A DNA stretch of 64,000 nucleotides, taken from Acetobacterium fimetarium. GTDB lineage: Bacteria; Bacillota; Clostridia; Eubacteriales; Eubacteriaceae. The stretch spans positions 1-64,000 of the forward strand of contig NZ_WJBC01000012.1 in assembly GCF_014284475.1 (NCBI RefSeq), read 5' to 3'. Shown here in pieces: positions 16,905 to 25,664 of the stretch (positions are counted from its first letter, which is position 1; every line of letters begins with the position of its first letter). Made by a program: the position numbers and the translations under genes. Under the pieces are notes generated by a model that saw only the letters and a list, made by a program, of their open reading frames with translations, had not been told where the DNA came from and did not search any database.

Positions 16905-16933
16905 ATAGTATACTATATCCGTTATAATGTCAA
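16905..16933 (-). promoter_or_regulatory. Promoter and possible operator of the XRE operon
   Basis: On the minus strand TTGACA (16933-16928) is a perfect -35 box, with TACTAT (16910-16905) 17 bp downstream as -10. The -10 is half of a perfect 12 bp palindrome ATAGTATACTAT (16905-16916), a good site for a dimeric XRE repressor. Confidence 0.6.
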
Positions 16934-16990
16934 CTATATATTGCATAAAGTTTGGAATAAATGACATACAGCAGATTTATCCCCATGAAA

Positions 16991-17009
16991 AAAAGCCGGA
17001 TTGCTCCGG
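16991..17009 (-). terminator. Terminator of the SPL radical SAM gene
   Basis: On the minus strand CCGGAGCAATCCGGCTTTTTTT is a short GC-rich hairpin followed by a T-run, lying beyond repeat copy C from the gene it should serve. Part of its sequence (11 bp, GATTGCTCCGG on the plus strand) is repeated at 17159-17169 on the gene-proximal side of the repeat. This indicates that the element split a terminator and restored it by duplication. Confidence 0.65.
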
Positions 17010-17158
17010 ATCAGACTTTAGATAAGGGCCTAACGCAGTACCGACAATTGTTATATCGTGTTGTTTGCATCAAGGCGAACAGGCGATAGCCTGTCCGAAT
17101 TGCAAGCAAACAACTGATTAACAATTGGTCGGTACGGGTTTAGCGATAGCATCAGCGA
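17010..17158 (+). mobile_element. MITE-like palindromic repeat, copy C
   Basis: This 149 bp palindromic element is closely related to copy A: CTAACGCAGTACCGACAATTG in the left arm, GGCGAACAGGCGATAGCCTG at the centre and CAATTGGTCGGTACGGGTTT in the right arm. It is flanked by the 11 bp direct repeat GATTGCTCCGG (16999-17009 and 17159-17169). The 305 bases between the XRE gene and the radical SAM gene otherwise hold only the XRE promoter and the terminator. Confidence 0.8.
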
Positions 17159-17186
17159 GATTGCTCCGGCTGATGGACGGTGTTTC

Positions 17187-18068
17187 TCACAAAAAAGTCA
17201 GCTGCTGGCTGCCGTGATCAAGTTTGTAGCTGGCGATGATATCCGGCATTCGGTAGAGGATGCCATGACGGTCGCAGTCGCGCTTGAAGGCAGTCCAAAG
17301 GGAGCCTGCCTTGGGACTGGCACAGCTGTACTGATTGCCGAACGTTCTTAGATACTTATCTTTGATGCCCGGAAAATGCTGATCCAGTTTTTCATAAAAA
17401 TACAGGGCCTGCCGGTCACGTAGTGTCACGCCGAAAGCGGGGTAGATAAAACGGGCACCGCTTTTGGCAGCAAGCCTGACGATGCTTTTGATGTTTTCCT
17501 CGGTATCGTTGATAAAAGGAAGAACCGGCATCAGCAGAATGCCGCAGTAAATGCCGCTTTGGGAAAGCTCTTGGATGGCAGCAAAGCGCTGGCTGCTCGG
17601 CGCCGCGCCGGGCTCGATGATCCGGGAAAGGGCATCATCGGCAGTAGTGATCGTCATTTTGACGATCACCGGCGAACGTTTCTGAATGGCGGCAAGCAGA
17701 TCTTTATCCCGGGTAACAAGCGGACTTTTGGTGGCAATGGCCACCCCGAAACCGTGGGCGCGAATCAGTTCCAGGGCCTGTCTTGTCAACTGGTATTTTT
17801 CTTCGCACGGGTTATAGGGATCGCTCATGGCGCCGGTGCCAACAACGCCTTTTAAAGCTTTGCGCCGGAGATTGTCGTTAAGAATCAGCAGAGCGTTTTC
17901 CTTGGCTTTCACCTGATCGAAGCGCTCAATGCCGTAGCATTCACTGCGGCTGTCGCAGTAGATGCAGCCATGGGAGCAGCCCCGGTAGATATTCATGTTG
18001 TAGTCGGTGCCGAACCAGAAATTGTTTTTGGTCCGGGTCAGCATGTTTTTAGCGGGAATGGTTTCCAT
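17187..18068 (-). CDS. SPL-family radical SAM protein
   Basis: This 293-residue radical SAM protein is related to spore photoproduct lyase. IYRGCSHGCIYCDSR carries the cluster cysteines 31, 35 and 38 with the CxxxCxxC spacing, and GTGAMSDPYNPCEEKYQLTR is the conserved block after it (about residues 77-96). Annotated homologues are usually called SPL family radical SAM protein, often with no known substrate. True SplB lacks this short architecture and is found in spore formers, so repair of DNA photolesions should not be assumed. It starts after GGGAGGCTTAAG. The terminator downstream is interrupted by repeat copy C. Confidence 0.85.
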   Translation of the reverse strand: METIPAKNMLTRTKNNFWFGTDYNMNIYRGCSHGCIYCDSRSECYGIERFDQVKAKENALLILNDNLRRKALKGVVGTGAMSDPYNPCEEKYQLTRQALELIRAHGFGVAIATKSPLVTRDKDLLAAIQKRSPVIVKMTITTADDALSRIIEPGAAPSSQRFAAIQELSQSGIYCGILLMPVLPFINDTEENIKSIVRLAAKSGARFIYPAFGVTLRDRQALYFYEKLDQHFPGIKDKYLRTFGNQYSCASPKAGSLWTAFKRDCDRHGILYRMPDIIASYKLDHGSQQLTFL

Positions 18069-18087
18069 CTTAAGCCTCCCAGTTAAA

Positions 18088-18765
18088 TTATTTTACAATC
18101 AGGCCCAATAATTTGGCCAGCTCCGCAGCCTGATAGACGGTGACAGCAGCGCCGCGCAGATCGTCAATGGCGACAATCAGACCGCTGATTTCACAGCTGG
18201 TAAAATCCAGGCCTTTTAAGGGCGTTTTGAAAAAATTGGCTTCTTGAAAATTTGCACCATCGAGTTCAATCTTGGAAAGTTTACACTCGGAGATGGTGGC
18301 ACTGCGCAAATCGCAGTCTGAAAAAATAGCATCTTTGATCCTGGCTTTGCTGAAGTTGGCATATTGCAAACTACTGTCATCGAAGAACAGGTTCTGAAGC
18401 TGAGCCTGATAAAAATCGGTGCCGATGAGTTTGCTGGATTTGAATTCACAGCGGTTGAAATAACCCTCACCGAAATTGCTGTTGGACAAGTTGCAGGACT
18501 GAAAGCGCACATCGCGCAGATCAATTTTTTCAAAAGAGCAGTCGCTGAACACACAGTTTTCAAACAGGGATTCCCGGAAAGACAGCCGGGATAAATCCAC
18601 ATCGGATAGCATCAGGTCTTTAAAATGCTGGTTTTCGATTTCCGTTTCATCCTCCCTTGCTTGTTGAATCAGTGTCGGGAGATCAGCTGTCGTTTCCAGA
18701 TCAGGGTGGATGTTTGGTTTGATGATTTTTATTAGTTTTTGGCCATTTGGCTTGTTCTTGTTCAT
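18088..18765 (-). CDS. Pentapeptide-repeat protein
   Basis: This 225-residue protein is made largely of pentapeptide repeats of the A(D/N)LXX type from about residue 45 to 195 (DLSRLSFRESLFENCVFSDC, NLSNSNF, LQYANFSKARIKDAIF, LDGANFQEANF), predicted to form a right-handed quadrilateral beta-helix. Some family members mimic DNA and protect gyrase, but many have no known role, and nothing here selects one. There is no signal peptide. Its start codon overlaps the stop of a 14-codon upstream reading frame that has the better ribosome site. Confidence 0.85.
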   Translation of the reverse strand: MNKNKPNGQKLIKIIKPNIHPDLETTADLPTLIQQAREDETEIENQHFKDLMLSDVDLSRLSFRESLFENCVFSDCSFEKIDLRDVRFQSCNLSNSNFGEGYFNRCEFKSSKLIGTDFYQAQLQNLFFDDSSLQYANFSKARIKDAIFSDCDLRSATISECKLSKIELDGANFQEANFFKTPLKGLDFTSCEISGLIVAIDDLRGAAVTVYQAAELAKLLGLIVK

Positions 18766-18806
18766 GTTTTTGCCAACGCCGGGATGGTTAATAAATCGGT
18801 TGGCAT
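18762..18806 (-). CDS. Possible 14-residue upstream ORF
   Basis: A short reading frame MPTDLLTIPALAKT starts at ATG 18806 after AGGCAGGATAAGATC and ends in a TGA that overlaps the ATG of the pentapeptide gene (ATGA). It could be a translational-coupling leader. Alternatively, it is the true N-terminus separated by a frameshift. Neither can be decided from sequence. Confidence 0.3.
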   Translation of the reverse strand: MPTDLLTIPALAKT

Positions 18807-18886
18807 GATCTTATCCTGCCTTTCTGAGTATTTCATTAATTTTACCATGGCAGTTTGCTGGGGGGCAATCAATAAAGTCCGATTAT

Positions 18887-18915
18887 TTGCATTTCTTTAC
18901 AATAAAGTTTATAAT
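18887..18915 (+). promoter_or_regulatory. Promoter of the aminotransferase-yhaM-thioesterase operon
   Basis: TTGCAT (18887-18892) and TATAAT (18910-18915) are separated by 17 bp, about 90 bp upstream of the aminotransferase start. The next three genes are closely spaced and end at a strong terminator. Confidence 0.6.
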
Positions 18916-19007
18916 TTCCACAGAACCAGAATTTGAGTCAGACTTGGCAAATAACAGGATTCTTCACGGGACTCAATGACATGAAATACAAAAAACAGGA
19001 GAAATAA

Positions 19008-20216
19008 ATGGAAACCTCTTACCGCATCCAGAAAATGAGCGAGCCGGCCCTGCTCAAGTACTATCCGCTAGTCAGCGAAGCACAGAAAAAAGGAAAAAAA
19101 GTCTATTTCCTGAACATCGGCCAGCCTGACATAACAACACCGGAGGGCTTTTTAAAACGTGTGAACAGCATCGATCAGAAAGTGCTGTCTTACCAGGCAC
19201 CGGAGGGAATCACCGCGCTGCGGGAAGCCGCTTGCGGCTACTATAGCCGCCTGGGACTCAACTACGATACCGGGGACTGTCTAGTCACCAACGGCGGCAG
19301 CGAAGCGCTGTTGTTTACCTTTATCGGAATCTGCAATGCCGGGGATGAGATTCTGACAGCTGAGCCGCTCTACAGCATCTACAAGGAAATGGCAGCCGCC
19401 ACGGATGTCAAGCTGGTGGGCTTCAAGACTTATGCGGAGGACGGCTTTGCCTTGCCCGATCCATCCGTGATCGAAGCCGCCATCACGCCCAGAACCCGGG
19501 CGATTCTGATGACGAATCCCGGAAACCCGACGGGAAAAGTCTTTACAAAGAAGGAAATCGAAGTCATGGTGGAACTGGCGCTCAAGCACCACCTGTACCT
19601 GATTTCCGACGAGGTCTACCGGGAATTCATCTACGGTGACGAAGGCTATCAGAGCCCGGCCCAGTACGACGAGCTGGCTGATCAGTTCATCCTGGTCGAC
19701 AGCATATCCAAGCGCTACAGCGCCTGCGGAGCCAGAATCGGCTTCATTCTGTCGAAAAACCAAGCTCTGATGGAACAGCTGAAAAAACTCTGCCAGATGC
19801 GTCTGGCCGTATCCACCCTGGATCAGCTCGGCGCAGTGGAGCTGCTGAATCTGGACCAGCACTTCTTTGACGGCATTTTGGCGGAATATACAAAGCGACG
19901 AAAAATTGTCTATGATGCCCTGCAGAATATTCCCGGGGTCATCTGCAAGGAGCCCATGGGTGCCTTTTATTTCATGGCAAAGCTACCGATTAAAGACGCG
20001 AGCCATTTCATCGAATGGATGATCAACGATTTTGATTATTTGGGAGAAACCGTGCTCTTGTCACCAGCCAACGATTTCTATCTGAACCCCGCGGACGGTG
20101 CCGACGAGGTGCGCATCGCCTATGTGCTAAACGGTGCGGATATGCTAAAAGGGATGACAATTCTAAAACACGGCCTGGAAGCCTACTGCATGGCTTTCCC
20201 GAAAGCCTGTAAATAA
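19008..20216 (+). CDS. PLP-dependent class I/II aminotransferase
   Basis: This 402-residue fold-type I aminotransferase resembles bacterial aspartate aminotransferases. Visible motifs are NIGQPDITTPEGF (about residue 36), the NPGNPTGKVFTKKE block (about residue 170), ISDEVYREFIYGDE with the PLP-contacting aspartate and tyrosine, and the Schiff-base lysine 235 in DSISKRYSACGARIG. Substrate cannot be read from sequence; AspAT-like or broad amino-acid specificity is likely. The start follows AGGAGAAATAA, and it is the first gene of a three-gene unit. Confidence 0.93.
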   Translation: METSYRIQKMSEPALLKYYPLVSEAQKKGKKVYFLNIGQPDITTPEGFLKRVNSIDQKVLSYQAPEGITALREAACGYYSRLGLNYDTGDCLVTNGGSEALLFTFIGICNAGDEILTAEPLYSIYKEMAAATDVKLVGFKTYAEDGFALPDPSVIEAAITPRTRAILMTNPGNPTGKVFTKKEIEVMVELALKHHLYLISDEVYREFIYGDEGYQSPAQYDELADQFILVDSISKRYSACGARIGFILSKNQALMEQLKKLCQMRLAVSTLDQLGAVELLNLDQHFFDGILAEYTKRRKIVYDALQNIPGVICKEPMGAFYFMAKLPIKDASHFIEWMINDFDYLGETVLLSPANDFYLNPADGADEVRIAYVLNGADMLKGMTILKHGLEAYCMAFPKACK

Positions 20217-20230
20217 AAGAGGAGAAAAAA

Positions 20231-21178
20231 TTGGAAATCAAATCAGTACAAAAAGGACAGGATTATCTGGGGTATCTGTTCATCAAGTCCCAGATGACAA
20301 AAACGGCGACCAACGGGAGCCGTTATTTCAACATGGTTATGAACGACGTGAACTTCGACGAAATCGATGCCAAAAAATGGGACGTGAAACCTGAAGATGA
20401 AGCCATCTACACCAACGGAAAGCTGGTCAAAATCAAGGGGAAAGTTCAGGAATTCAACAACCGGCTGCAGCTGATTGTGTCAAAAATGCGTCTGGTGGAC
20501 GAAAATGACGAGGTCTCCATCGATGACTACATCGAAACGGTACCCGTCAACATCGACGAAATGATCGGTTATATCAACGACACCATCGACGATTTTACAA
20601 ACAGCGACATCAAAACCATCGCCAGCCGGATTTTCAACGATCAGGTCGGGCATCTGTCGTATTTTCCAGCCGCCAAGAAACATCATCATGCCATCAAGGG
20701 CGGACTGCTGTATCACACCTATTCGATGCTGAGAATAGGCAAGAGTCTGGCCGGCATCTATCCCTTCATCAACAAGGATCTGCTCTATGCCGGAGTCATC
20801 CTTCACGATATCGGCAAGATCAATGAAATGGTGTCCGACGCCAACGGCTCTGTGTCGGACTACACGCCGGAGGGAAAACTGCTGGGACATATCACCCAGG
20901 AAATCGTGGATCTTGAAATCGTCGGTAGCGAACTGGGAACCGATCCCGAATGCCTGATGCTGCTGAAACACATGATTCTCTCCCATCACTACCAGCCGGA
21001 GTTTGGAAGCCCGAAACGGCCGATGTTTCCGGAGGCGGAGCTGCTGCATCACATCGACATGATCGATGCCCGGATGTACACGATGGAAAAGGCCATCGAC
21101 CGCATTGAACCGGGCACATTCACAGAGCCGAACTGGAGCCTTGACGGCATCAGTCTATATCGCAGAAGTTTTGAATAG
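20231..21178 (+). CDS. yhaM: 3'-5' exoribonuclease YhaM family
   Basis: This 315-residue protein has an N-terminal OB-fold nucleic-acid domain (about residues 10-100) and an HD phosphohydrolase domain, with HHAIKGGLLYHTYSML (about residue 152) and LHDIGKINEM (about residue 193) providing the metal-binding histidines and aspartate. This is the YhaM/CBF1 arrangement; family members trim RNA or DNA 3' ends with manganese. The start is TTG at 20231, placed 7 nt after GGAG. It lies 14 bp after the aminotransferase and 11 bp before the thioesterase gene. Confidence 0.88.
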   Translation: MEIKSVQKGQDYLGYLFIKSQMTKTATNGSRYFNMVMNDVNFDEIDAKKWDVKPEDEAIYTNGKLVKIKGKVQEFNNRLQLIVSKMRLVDENDEVSIDDYIETVPVNIDEMIGYINDTIDDFTNSDIKTIASRIFNDQVGHLSYFPAAKKHHHAIKGGLLYHTYSMLRIGKSLAGIYPFINKDLLYAGVILHDIGKINEMVSDANGSVSDYTPEGKLLGHITQEIVDLEIVGSELGTDPECLMLLKHMILSHHYQPEFGSPKRPMFPEAELLHHIDMIDARMYTMEKAIDRIEPGTFTEPNWSLDGISLYRRSFE

Positions 21179-21189
21179 GAGATGGGATA

Positions 21190-21918
21190 ATGGCGGTTGT
21201 AACATCAGAGAAAAGAAGAATCACCTGTTATGAGTCAGATTACGCAGGGAAAATGCTGCCGACCACGGCGATGAATTATTTTCAGGAAGTGTCGACCAAC
21301 CAAGGGGATACGCTGGGCATCGGCAGCGATTTCCTGAATGAAAACAGCATCGCCTGGTTTCTGGTCAAATATGTCATCCGTTTTAAAACTTACCCCCGCT
21401 ACAAGGATGAAGTCATCGCGACGACGCAGGCGACGGGCATGGACAAATTCTGTGCCATCCGGCGCTTTACCATCGAGGATAAAAAGGGCGAGGCGATGGT
21501 AGTCGCTGATACCCAGTGGATGCTGATCAGTCGTGAAAACGAGAAGATGGAACGCATCAGCGAGTATCCGGAATTCGACGTTTACGACTGCCACGAAAAG
21601 GGCGAACCGGTCTTCAAAAAGATCGCCAAGATAAAGAATGTGGATTACGCCAAAACCTTCCATGTGCGGTTTTTGGACATCGACTTCAACAAGCATGTTA
21701 ACCATGTTAAATATCTTGCCTGGGCCATCGAGGTTCTGCCGCTGGAAGTAGCGGAAACCATGGATCTGACCGAGGCCAAGATCGTCTACAAGGCGCAGTG
21801 CTTTTACGGCGACACCATCGAAGCCCTATGTGAAAAGCTCAGCGAAAAACTGTTTCGTGTGGACATCGTTAACCAGGAAAACGTGTTGCTTTGCCAGCTG
21901 GAACTGAACCTCGGCTAG
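21190..21918 (+). CDS. Acyl-ACP thioesterase
   Basis: This 242-residue acyl-ACP thioesterase has two hotdog domains. The first half has SDYAGKMLPTTAMNYFQEVS and WFLVKYVIRF; the second has HVRFLDIDFNKHVNHVKYLAW with the NxHxN/HVNHVKY catalytic block (about residues 165-180). Members release fatty acids from acyl carrier protein. The bacterial single-gene form is common in clostridia. It closes the operon; a strong terminator follows directly. Confidence 0.9.
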   Translation: MAVVTSEKRRITCYESDYAGKMLPTTAMNYFQEVSTNQGDTLGIGSDFLNENSIAWFLVKYVIRFKTYPRYKDEVIATTQATGMDKFCAIRRFTIEDKKGEAMVVADTQWMLISRENEKMERISEYPEFDVYDCHEKGEPVFKKIAKIKNVDYAKTFHVRFLDIDFNKHVNHVKYLAWAIEVLPLEVAETMDLTEAKIVYKAQCFYGDTIEALCEKLSEKLFRVDIVNQENVLLCQLELNLG

Positions 21919-21926
21919 AACGGAAA

Positions 21927-21965
21927 AGGACGATTGCAGAATTTCTTCTGCAATCGTCCTTTCTG
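21927..21965 (+). terminator. Rho-independent terminator
   Basis: A 15 bp stem (21927-21941 with 21946-21960) has a short loop and a TTTCTGCTTATTTT tail. It ends the aminotransferase-yhaM-thioesterase unit and separates it from the convergent fbp gene. Confidence 0.85.
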
Positions 21966-22024
21966 CTTATTTTAACCAAACCGGCAGCAAAGCAATTACT
22001 GTTTGTGCGTCAAGTATTTTATAT

Positions 22025-24019
22025 TTAAATCAGTTTTTCCTTGATAATCCCCTTGCGATAGGCGGAAATCAGCATTTCGAGATCTTCAACCTGACTCAAC
22101 AGCGCCTTGCCGTTGTCAGTGTCGCGGACGCGCTTTCGATCGGCTGATTTTTCCACCACCGAGAGGGTGGAATTGATATCGATCCCTTCGGCGATGGCTT
22201 TCTCCACCGATTCAAAGGGATCATGGCTGATCAGAATCAGACCGTAGGAATTGTAGATCAGGGTGTAGCCGGCAATTCCGGTGGTCTTCTGGTAGGCTCT
22301 GGCAAATCCGCCGTCGATGACCAGCTGTTTGCCTTTGGCGCGGATCGGGCTTTCGCCGGATATGGCCTTGACAGGAATATGCCCGTTGATCAGATGGCCC
22401 TCTTCCGGGTCGACGCCGAATTCAGCCAGGATATTTTTGGCCAGGACATCATCGTCGTCAATCAGCGAATAGAACGGGACATAACGTTCTTTGTGCGGCA
22501 CCTTGTCGTCGATGAAATAGCGCTCAAAAGTTGCCATTTTGTCTTTTCCGAACAGCGGCGAGTCCTCGTGGCACCACAGAAACCAGAGAATGTCCGATTC
22601 GTTGTGCGGGGTACACTGATCGGTATTGCCGAAATAAGCCTCTCTGGCCATCTGGTCGAATTTGTCCATCAGCTCTTTTCCGGTATAATCGCGCTTGTCC
22701 AGGCGGAGGGTCTTGAAACTGCCGTCGGCATTGAGCAGGACGCAGGCGTGAAACAGCAGGTTGTCGTTGAAGACTTTGTACATGCTGCCTTTGGCGTACA
22801 TAAACCGGATGTGCTTCTGAAGCTTTTCGCTGTGCAGGAAAGCGTAAACCAGGCGATCCACCACCAGGGCTTCTTCTTCCGTCAGTTCACAGGGACTGTT
22901 CGGGTTAAGGGTGGGAAAATATACGTCATTCAGAGGATAAACCACCCCTTCGACAGAAACCGTACCGTTCTCAAAGTCGATGGCGCGCAGCAGCTGGCGC
23001 TTTTCCATGTGGTATTCGGGATGATTGTCGATCAGGGCTTCTTCCAGTTTGAACTGGATGATCGAAATCGCCTTGTGCATTTTTCCCATCAGCGTGATTT
23101 CCTGATCCGTCACATTCTGCGGCTCGGATATTTTGGGCACGAAAGCAAGACAGGGATCCTCGGCGTAAACCAGGTTTGCAAAAGAGGCCAGGGGCAGAAG
23201 ATTGATGCCGTAACCGTCCTCGATGACGTCCATGTTGGCATAGCGCAACGCGATGCGCACGGCGTTGGCGATACAGGCGGCGTTGCCGGCAGCGGCGCCC
23301 ATCCAGAGAATATCGTGATTGCCCCACTGAATGTCCAGGGAATGATGCTGCATCAGCGTATCCATGACCACATCCGGACCGGGGCCACGGTCGTAAACGT
23401 CGCCGATGATGTGCAGGTGATCAATGGTCAGCCGTTTGATCACCCCGGAAATCTCCACAATAAAATGCTGGGCCCGGTCCAGTTTCACCAGGCATTCAAT
23501 GATTTCATTGTAGTATTCCTTTTTGTTGAAACGGTGTTCGTCTTCCTGCAGTAGCTCCTCCATGATGTAGGCGAAATCCCTGGGAAGGGCTTTTCTGACC
23601 TTGGAACGCGTGTATTTTGAAGCCGCGGCGCGACAGACAGTAACCAGACGGTAAATGGTGAGCTTGTACCAGTTATCCAGAGACTCCTGGTTTTTCTCCC
23701 GTTTGATCAGATCTATTTTTTCTTCCGGATAATAAATTAGTGTAGACAGCTCTTCCAGCTCCTCAAAGGCGATGGTGTTGCCAAGCTCCTGGTGCACCTT
23801 CCGTTTGATGGTGCCGGAAGCGTTCTGCATCACATGATTAAAGGCTTCATGTTCACCATGAATGTCAGTCAGAAAATGCTCGGTGCCCTTTGGTAAATTC
23901 AGGATGGCCTTGAGATTCACTACTTCGCCGACGGCGGTGGTGATGTTCGGAAAGCTCTGGGACAGAAGTTCTAAATATTTCTGATTTGCCTGTAATTGTG
24001 TTTTGGTAAAAGAATGCAT
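22025..24019 (-). CDS. fbp: Fructose-1,6-bisphosphatase, class III
   Basis: This 664-residue class III (Firmicute-type) fructose-bisphosphatase makes fructose 6-phosphate in gluconeogenesis. It has calcineurin-like metallophosphatase motifs: FLTDIHGEHEAF (about residue 50), IGDVYDRGPGPD (about residue 210) and IQWGNHDILWMGAAAGN (about residue 235). Length and motifs match the Bacillus subtilis-type enzyme and not class I/II. Gluconeogenesis from acetyl-CoA is essential for an autotrophic acetogen. It is a monocistronic gene with its own upstream region (24020-24259) shared with the divergent corrinoid-protein gene. Confidence 0.96.
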   Translation of the reverse strand: MHSFTKTQLQANQKYLELLSQSFPNITTAVGEVVNLKAILNLPKGTEHFLTDIHGEHEAFNHVMQNASGTIKRKVHQELGNTIAFEELEELSTLIYYPEEKIDLIKREKNQESLDNWYKLTIYRLVTVCRAAASKYTRSKVRKALPRDFAYIMEELLQEDEHRFNKKEYYNEIIECLVKLDRAQHFIVEISGVIKRLTIDHLHIIGDVYDRGPGPDVVMDTLMQHHSLDIQWGNHDILWMGAAAGNAACIANAVRIALRYANMDVIEDGYGINLLPLASFANLVYAEDPCLAFVPKISEPQNVTDQEITLMGKMHKAISIIQFKLEEALIDNHPEYHMEKRQLLRAIDFENGTVSVEGVVYPLNDVYFPTLNPNSPCELTEEEALVVDRLVYAFLHSEKLQKHIRFMYAKGSMYKVFNDNLLFHACVLLNADGSFKTLRLDKRDYTGKELMDKFDQMAREAYFGNTDQCTPHNESDILWFLWCHEDSPLFGKDKMATFERYFIDDKVPHKERYVPFYSLIDDDDVLAKNILAEFGVDPEEGHLINGHIPVKAISGESPIRAKGKQLVIDGGFARAYQKTTGIAGYTLIYNSYGLILISHDPFESVEKAIAEGIDINSTLSVVEKSADRKRVRDTDNGKALLSQVEDLEMLISAYRKGIIKEKLI

Positions 24020-24259
24020 TAAAATGACCTCTACTTATCATTTGAATCTAAAAACTGTAAATGTTTTCGTAATTGATTATACACTTGAAAACACTAAAAA
24101 GCCATAAAAAATAAGTGGCGATAGTAAAGACAAACGGATTATTAAATGATAGAATAGCTAGGAAACCGAGAGACGAACGAAGTAAACGTATAAATGACAG
24201 GTTGATTTAGTTAAGCCTGGCGCTTGATAAATAATTTTAACAGATAAACAGGTGATAGT

Positions 24260-24892
24260 ATGATGGATACAAAAATTATTTCAGCCGTGGAGACAATAGA
24301 TGAAAAACGTGCCATGAAACTGGTCGCGGCGGAAATTGAATTGGGAAAAGACAAGAAAGAAATATCAAATCAGCTGAATTATGCGCTTCAGCGTGTCGCC
24401 ACGCGATATGAAGCAGGGGAATACTATATCGCTGATCTGATTATGGCCGGAGAACTGGTATCGAATCTTCTCAAAATGATGGGGATGGACAGCACCCAGT
24501 TGATCAACGGTAAAAGCCTGGGCAAGGTGGTGGTCGGCACGGTCTTTGACGACATTCACGATGTCGGCAAAAACATTTTTGTGAGCATGCTCAGAGCCGA
24601 GAATTTTGAAGTGGTGGACATCGGGACGGACGTATCCACGGAAAAATTCATCGAGACCATCAGAAAAGAAAAACCGGATATCCTCGGCATCAGTGGCATC
24701 CTGACTTCCGTGGTTGAAAACATCAAACAGGTCATCGACGAGATCAACGCCCAGGGACTGCACGAGAAGCTGAAGATCATTCTGGGCGGAGCCCTGGCCG
24801 GAACAGACTATGCAAAATACGTCGGTGCCGACGGGTATTCCGGCGATGCCATTGAAGGTGTCAGCATCTGTAAAAAATGGCTTGAACAATGA
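24260..24892 (+). CDS. Methyltransferase corrinoid protein
   Basis: This 210-residue corrinoid-binding protein is of the MtaC/MttC/MtvC type. A helical cap domain (residues 1-85) precedes a Rossmann B12 domain with the base-off ligand motif DIHDVGKN (Asp 98, His 100, Gly 103), ISGILTSV and GGALAGTDYAKYVGADGYSGDA. Such proteins carry a methyl group between an MT1 that demethylates a substrate and an MT2 that methylates tetrahydrofolate. Neither methyltransferase is adjacent; the next gene is a GntR regulator 14 bp downstream. The substrate is unknown. A possible -35/-10 pair (AAGACA, TAGAAT) lies near 24127-24155. Confidence 0.9.
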   Translation: MMDTKIISAVETIDEKRAMKLVAAEIELGKDKKEISNQLNYALQRVATRYEAGEYYIADLIMAGELVSNLLKMMGMDSTQLINGKSLGKVVVGTVFDDIHDVGKNIFVSMLRAENFEVVDIGTDVSTEKFIETIRKEKPDILGISGILTSVVENIKQVIDEINAQGLHEKLKIILGGALAGTDYAKYVGADGYSGDAIEGVSICKKWLEQ

Positions 24893-24906
24893 ATGGGTGA
24901 TCAGCG

Positions 24907-25611
24907 ATGAAAAAAATTCTCTATCTCGATATCGTCAATGATATCAAAGGAAAAATTGAAAAAGGAATGATGAAGCCCGGCGATCTGCTGCCGTCGGAAC
25001 ATGAAATGTCCGAGCAGTATGACGTCAGCCGGACGACACTGCGAAAAAGCCTGGCGCTGCTGGTCAACGAAAAATACATCTACACGATTCCCGGCAAGGG
25101 AAATTATGTGTGCGAGCCGTCGTCCAATCAGTACCAGTTTTACTTTGATGAAATCGACAGCCTCAAAGGCGAAATTGAAGAAGTGAAACTGGTCAGCGTC
25201 GGGGTCATCACGCCGGGACGAAAGCTCATGCGCGAGCTGAAAATCGGATCTTTCGAAAAGGTCATCAAAATTCAGAAGGCGGTGGAGATAAAAAATGAAG
25301 TCATTCAGTATTCGACGATTTATCTGCCGTACCAGAAGGGAAACCCCATCGTTGAGGATGTCATCAATTTTGCAAATTTCCATGGCATCATGGAAAAAGG
25401 GAAGCTTCAGTTCCAGCTAAAAAAGGTGCTGAATATCGATATCGTCAATCCACCGCTGGAAGTCCGGGATCGGCTGAACATCGATCATGACGAATGCTGC
25501 TTCCTGGTGTCCCAGAACATCATCTCAATGGAGGACGGCATGCCGATCAGTTACAATGAGTTTTTTATCAAGCGGAATTATTTTACCCTGTCCGCGGAAA
25601 CAACTTTTTAA
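24907..25611 (+). CDS. GntR/UTRA-family transcriptional regulator
   Basis: This 234-residue regulator has an N-terminal winged helix (residues 5-70; LLPSEHEMSEQYDVSRTTLRKSL and PGKGNYV are the GntR pattern) and a C-terminal UTRA-type ligand-binding domain (about 85-230) of the HutC group, which binds small effectors. It is probably co-transcribed with the corrinoid-protein gene and may control it or a distant methyltransferase locus. The tRNA-Val gene follows at 54 bp. Confidence 0.9.
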   Translation: MKKILYLDIVNDIKGKIEKGMMKPGDLLPSEHEMSEQYDVSRTTLRKSLALLVNEKYIYTIPGKGNYVCEPSSNQYQFYFDEIDSLKGEIEEVKLVSVGVITPGRKLMRELKIGSFEKVIKIQKAVEIKNEVIQYSTIYLPYQKGNPIVEDVINFANFHGIMEKGKLQFQLKKVLNIDIVNPPLEVRDRLNIDHDECCFLVSQNIISMEDGMPISYNEFFIKRNYFTLSAETTF

Positions 25612-25618
25612 AAAAGAC

Positions 25619-25647
25619 TTTACTTTTTGAAAATATTCAGGTAAAAT
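25619..25647 (+). promoter_or_regulatory. Promoter of tRNA-Val (GAC)
   Basis: TTTACT (25619-25624) and TAAAAT (25642-25647) are 17 bp apart. The same two boxes at the same spacing precede the second tRNA-Val (58623-58651), and the adjoining sequences are also alike. Confidence 0.6.
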
Positions 25648-25664
25648 TATCAAGCAGTAAAAGT

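Noticed and set aside
22223-23554. Long 443-codon frame antisense to fbp
   Set aside because: It is opposite a fully conserved fructose-bisphosphatase gene, and its translation lacks any family pattern.
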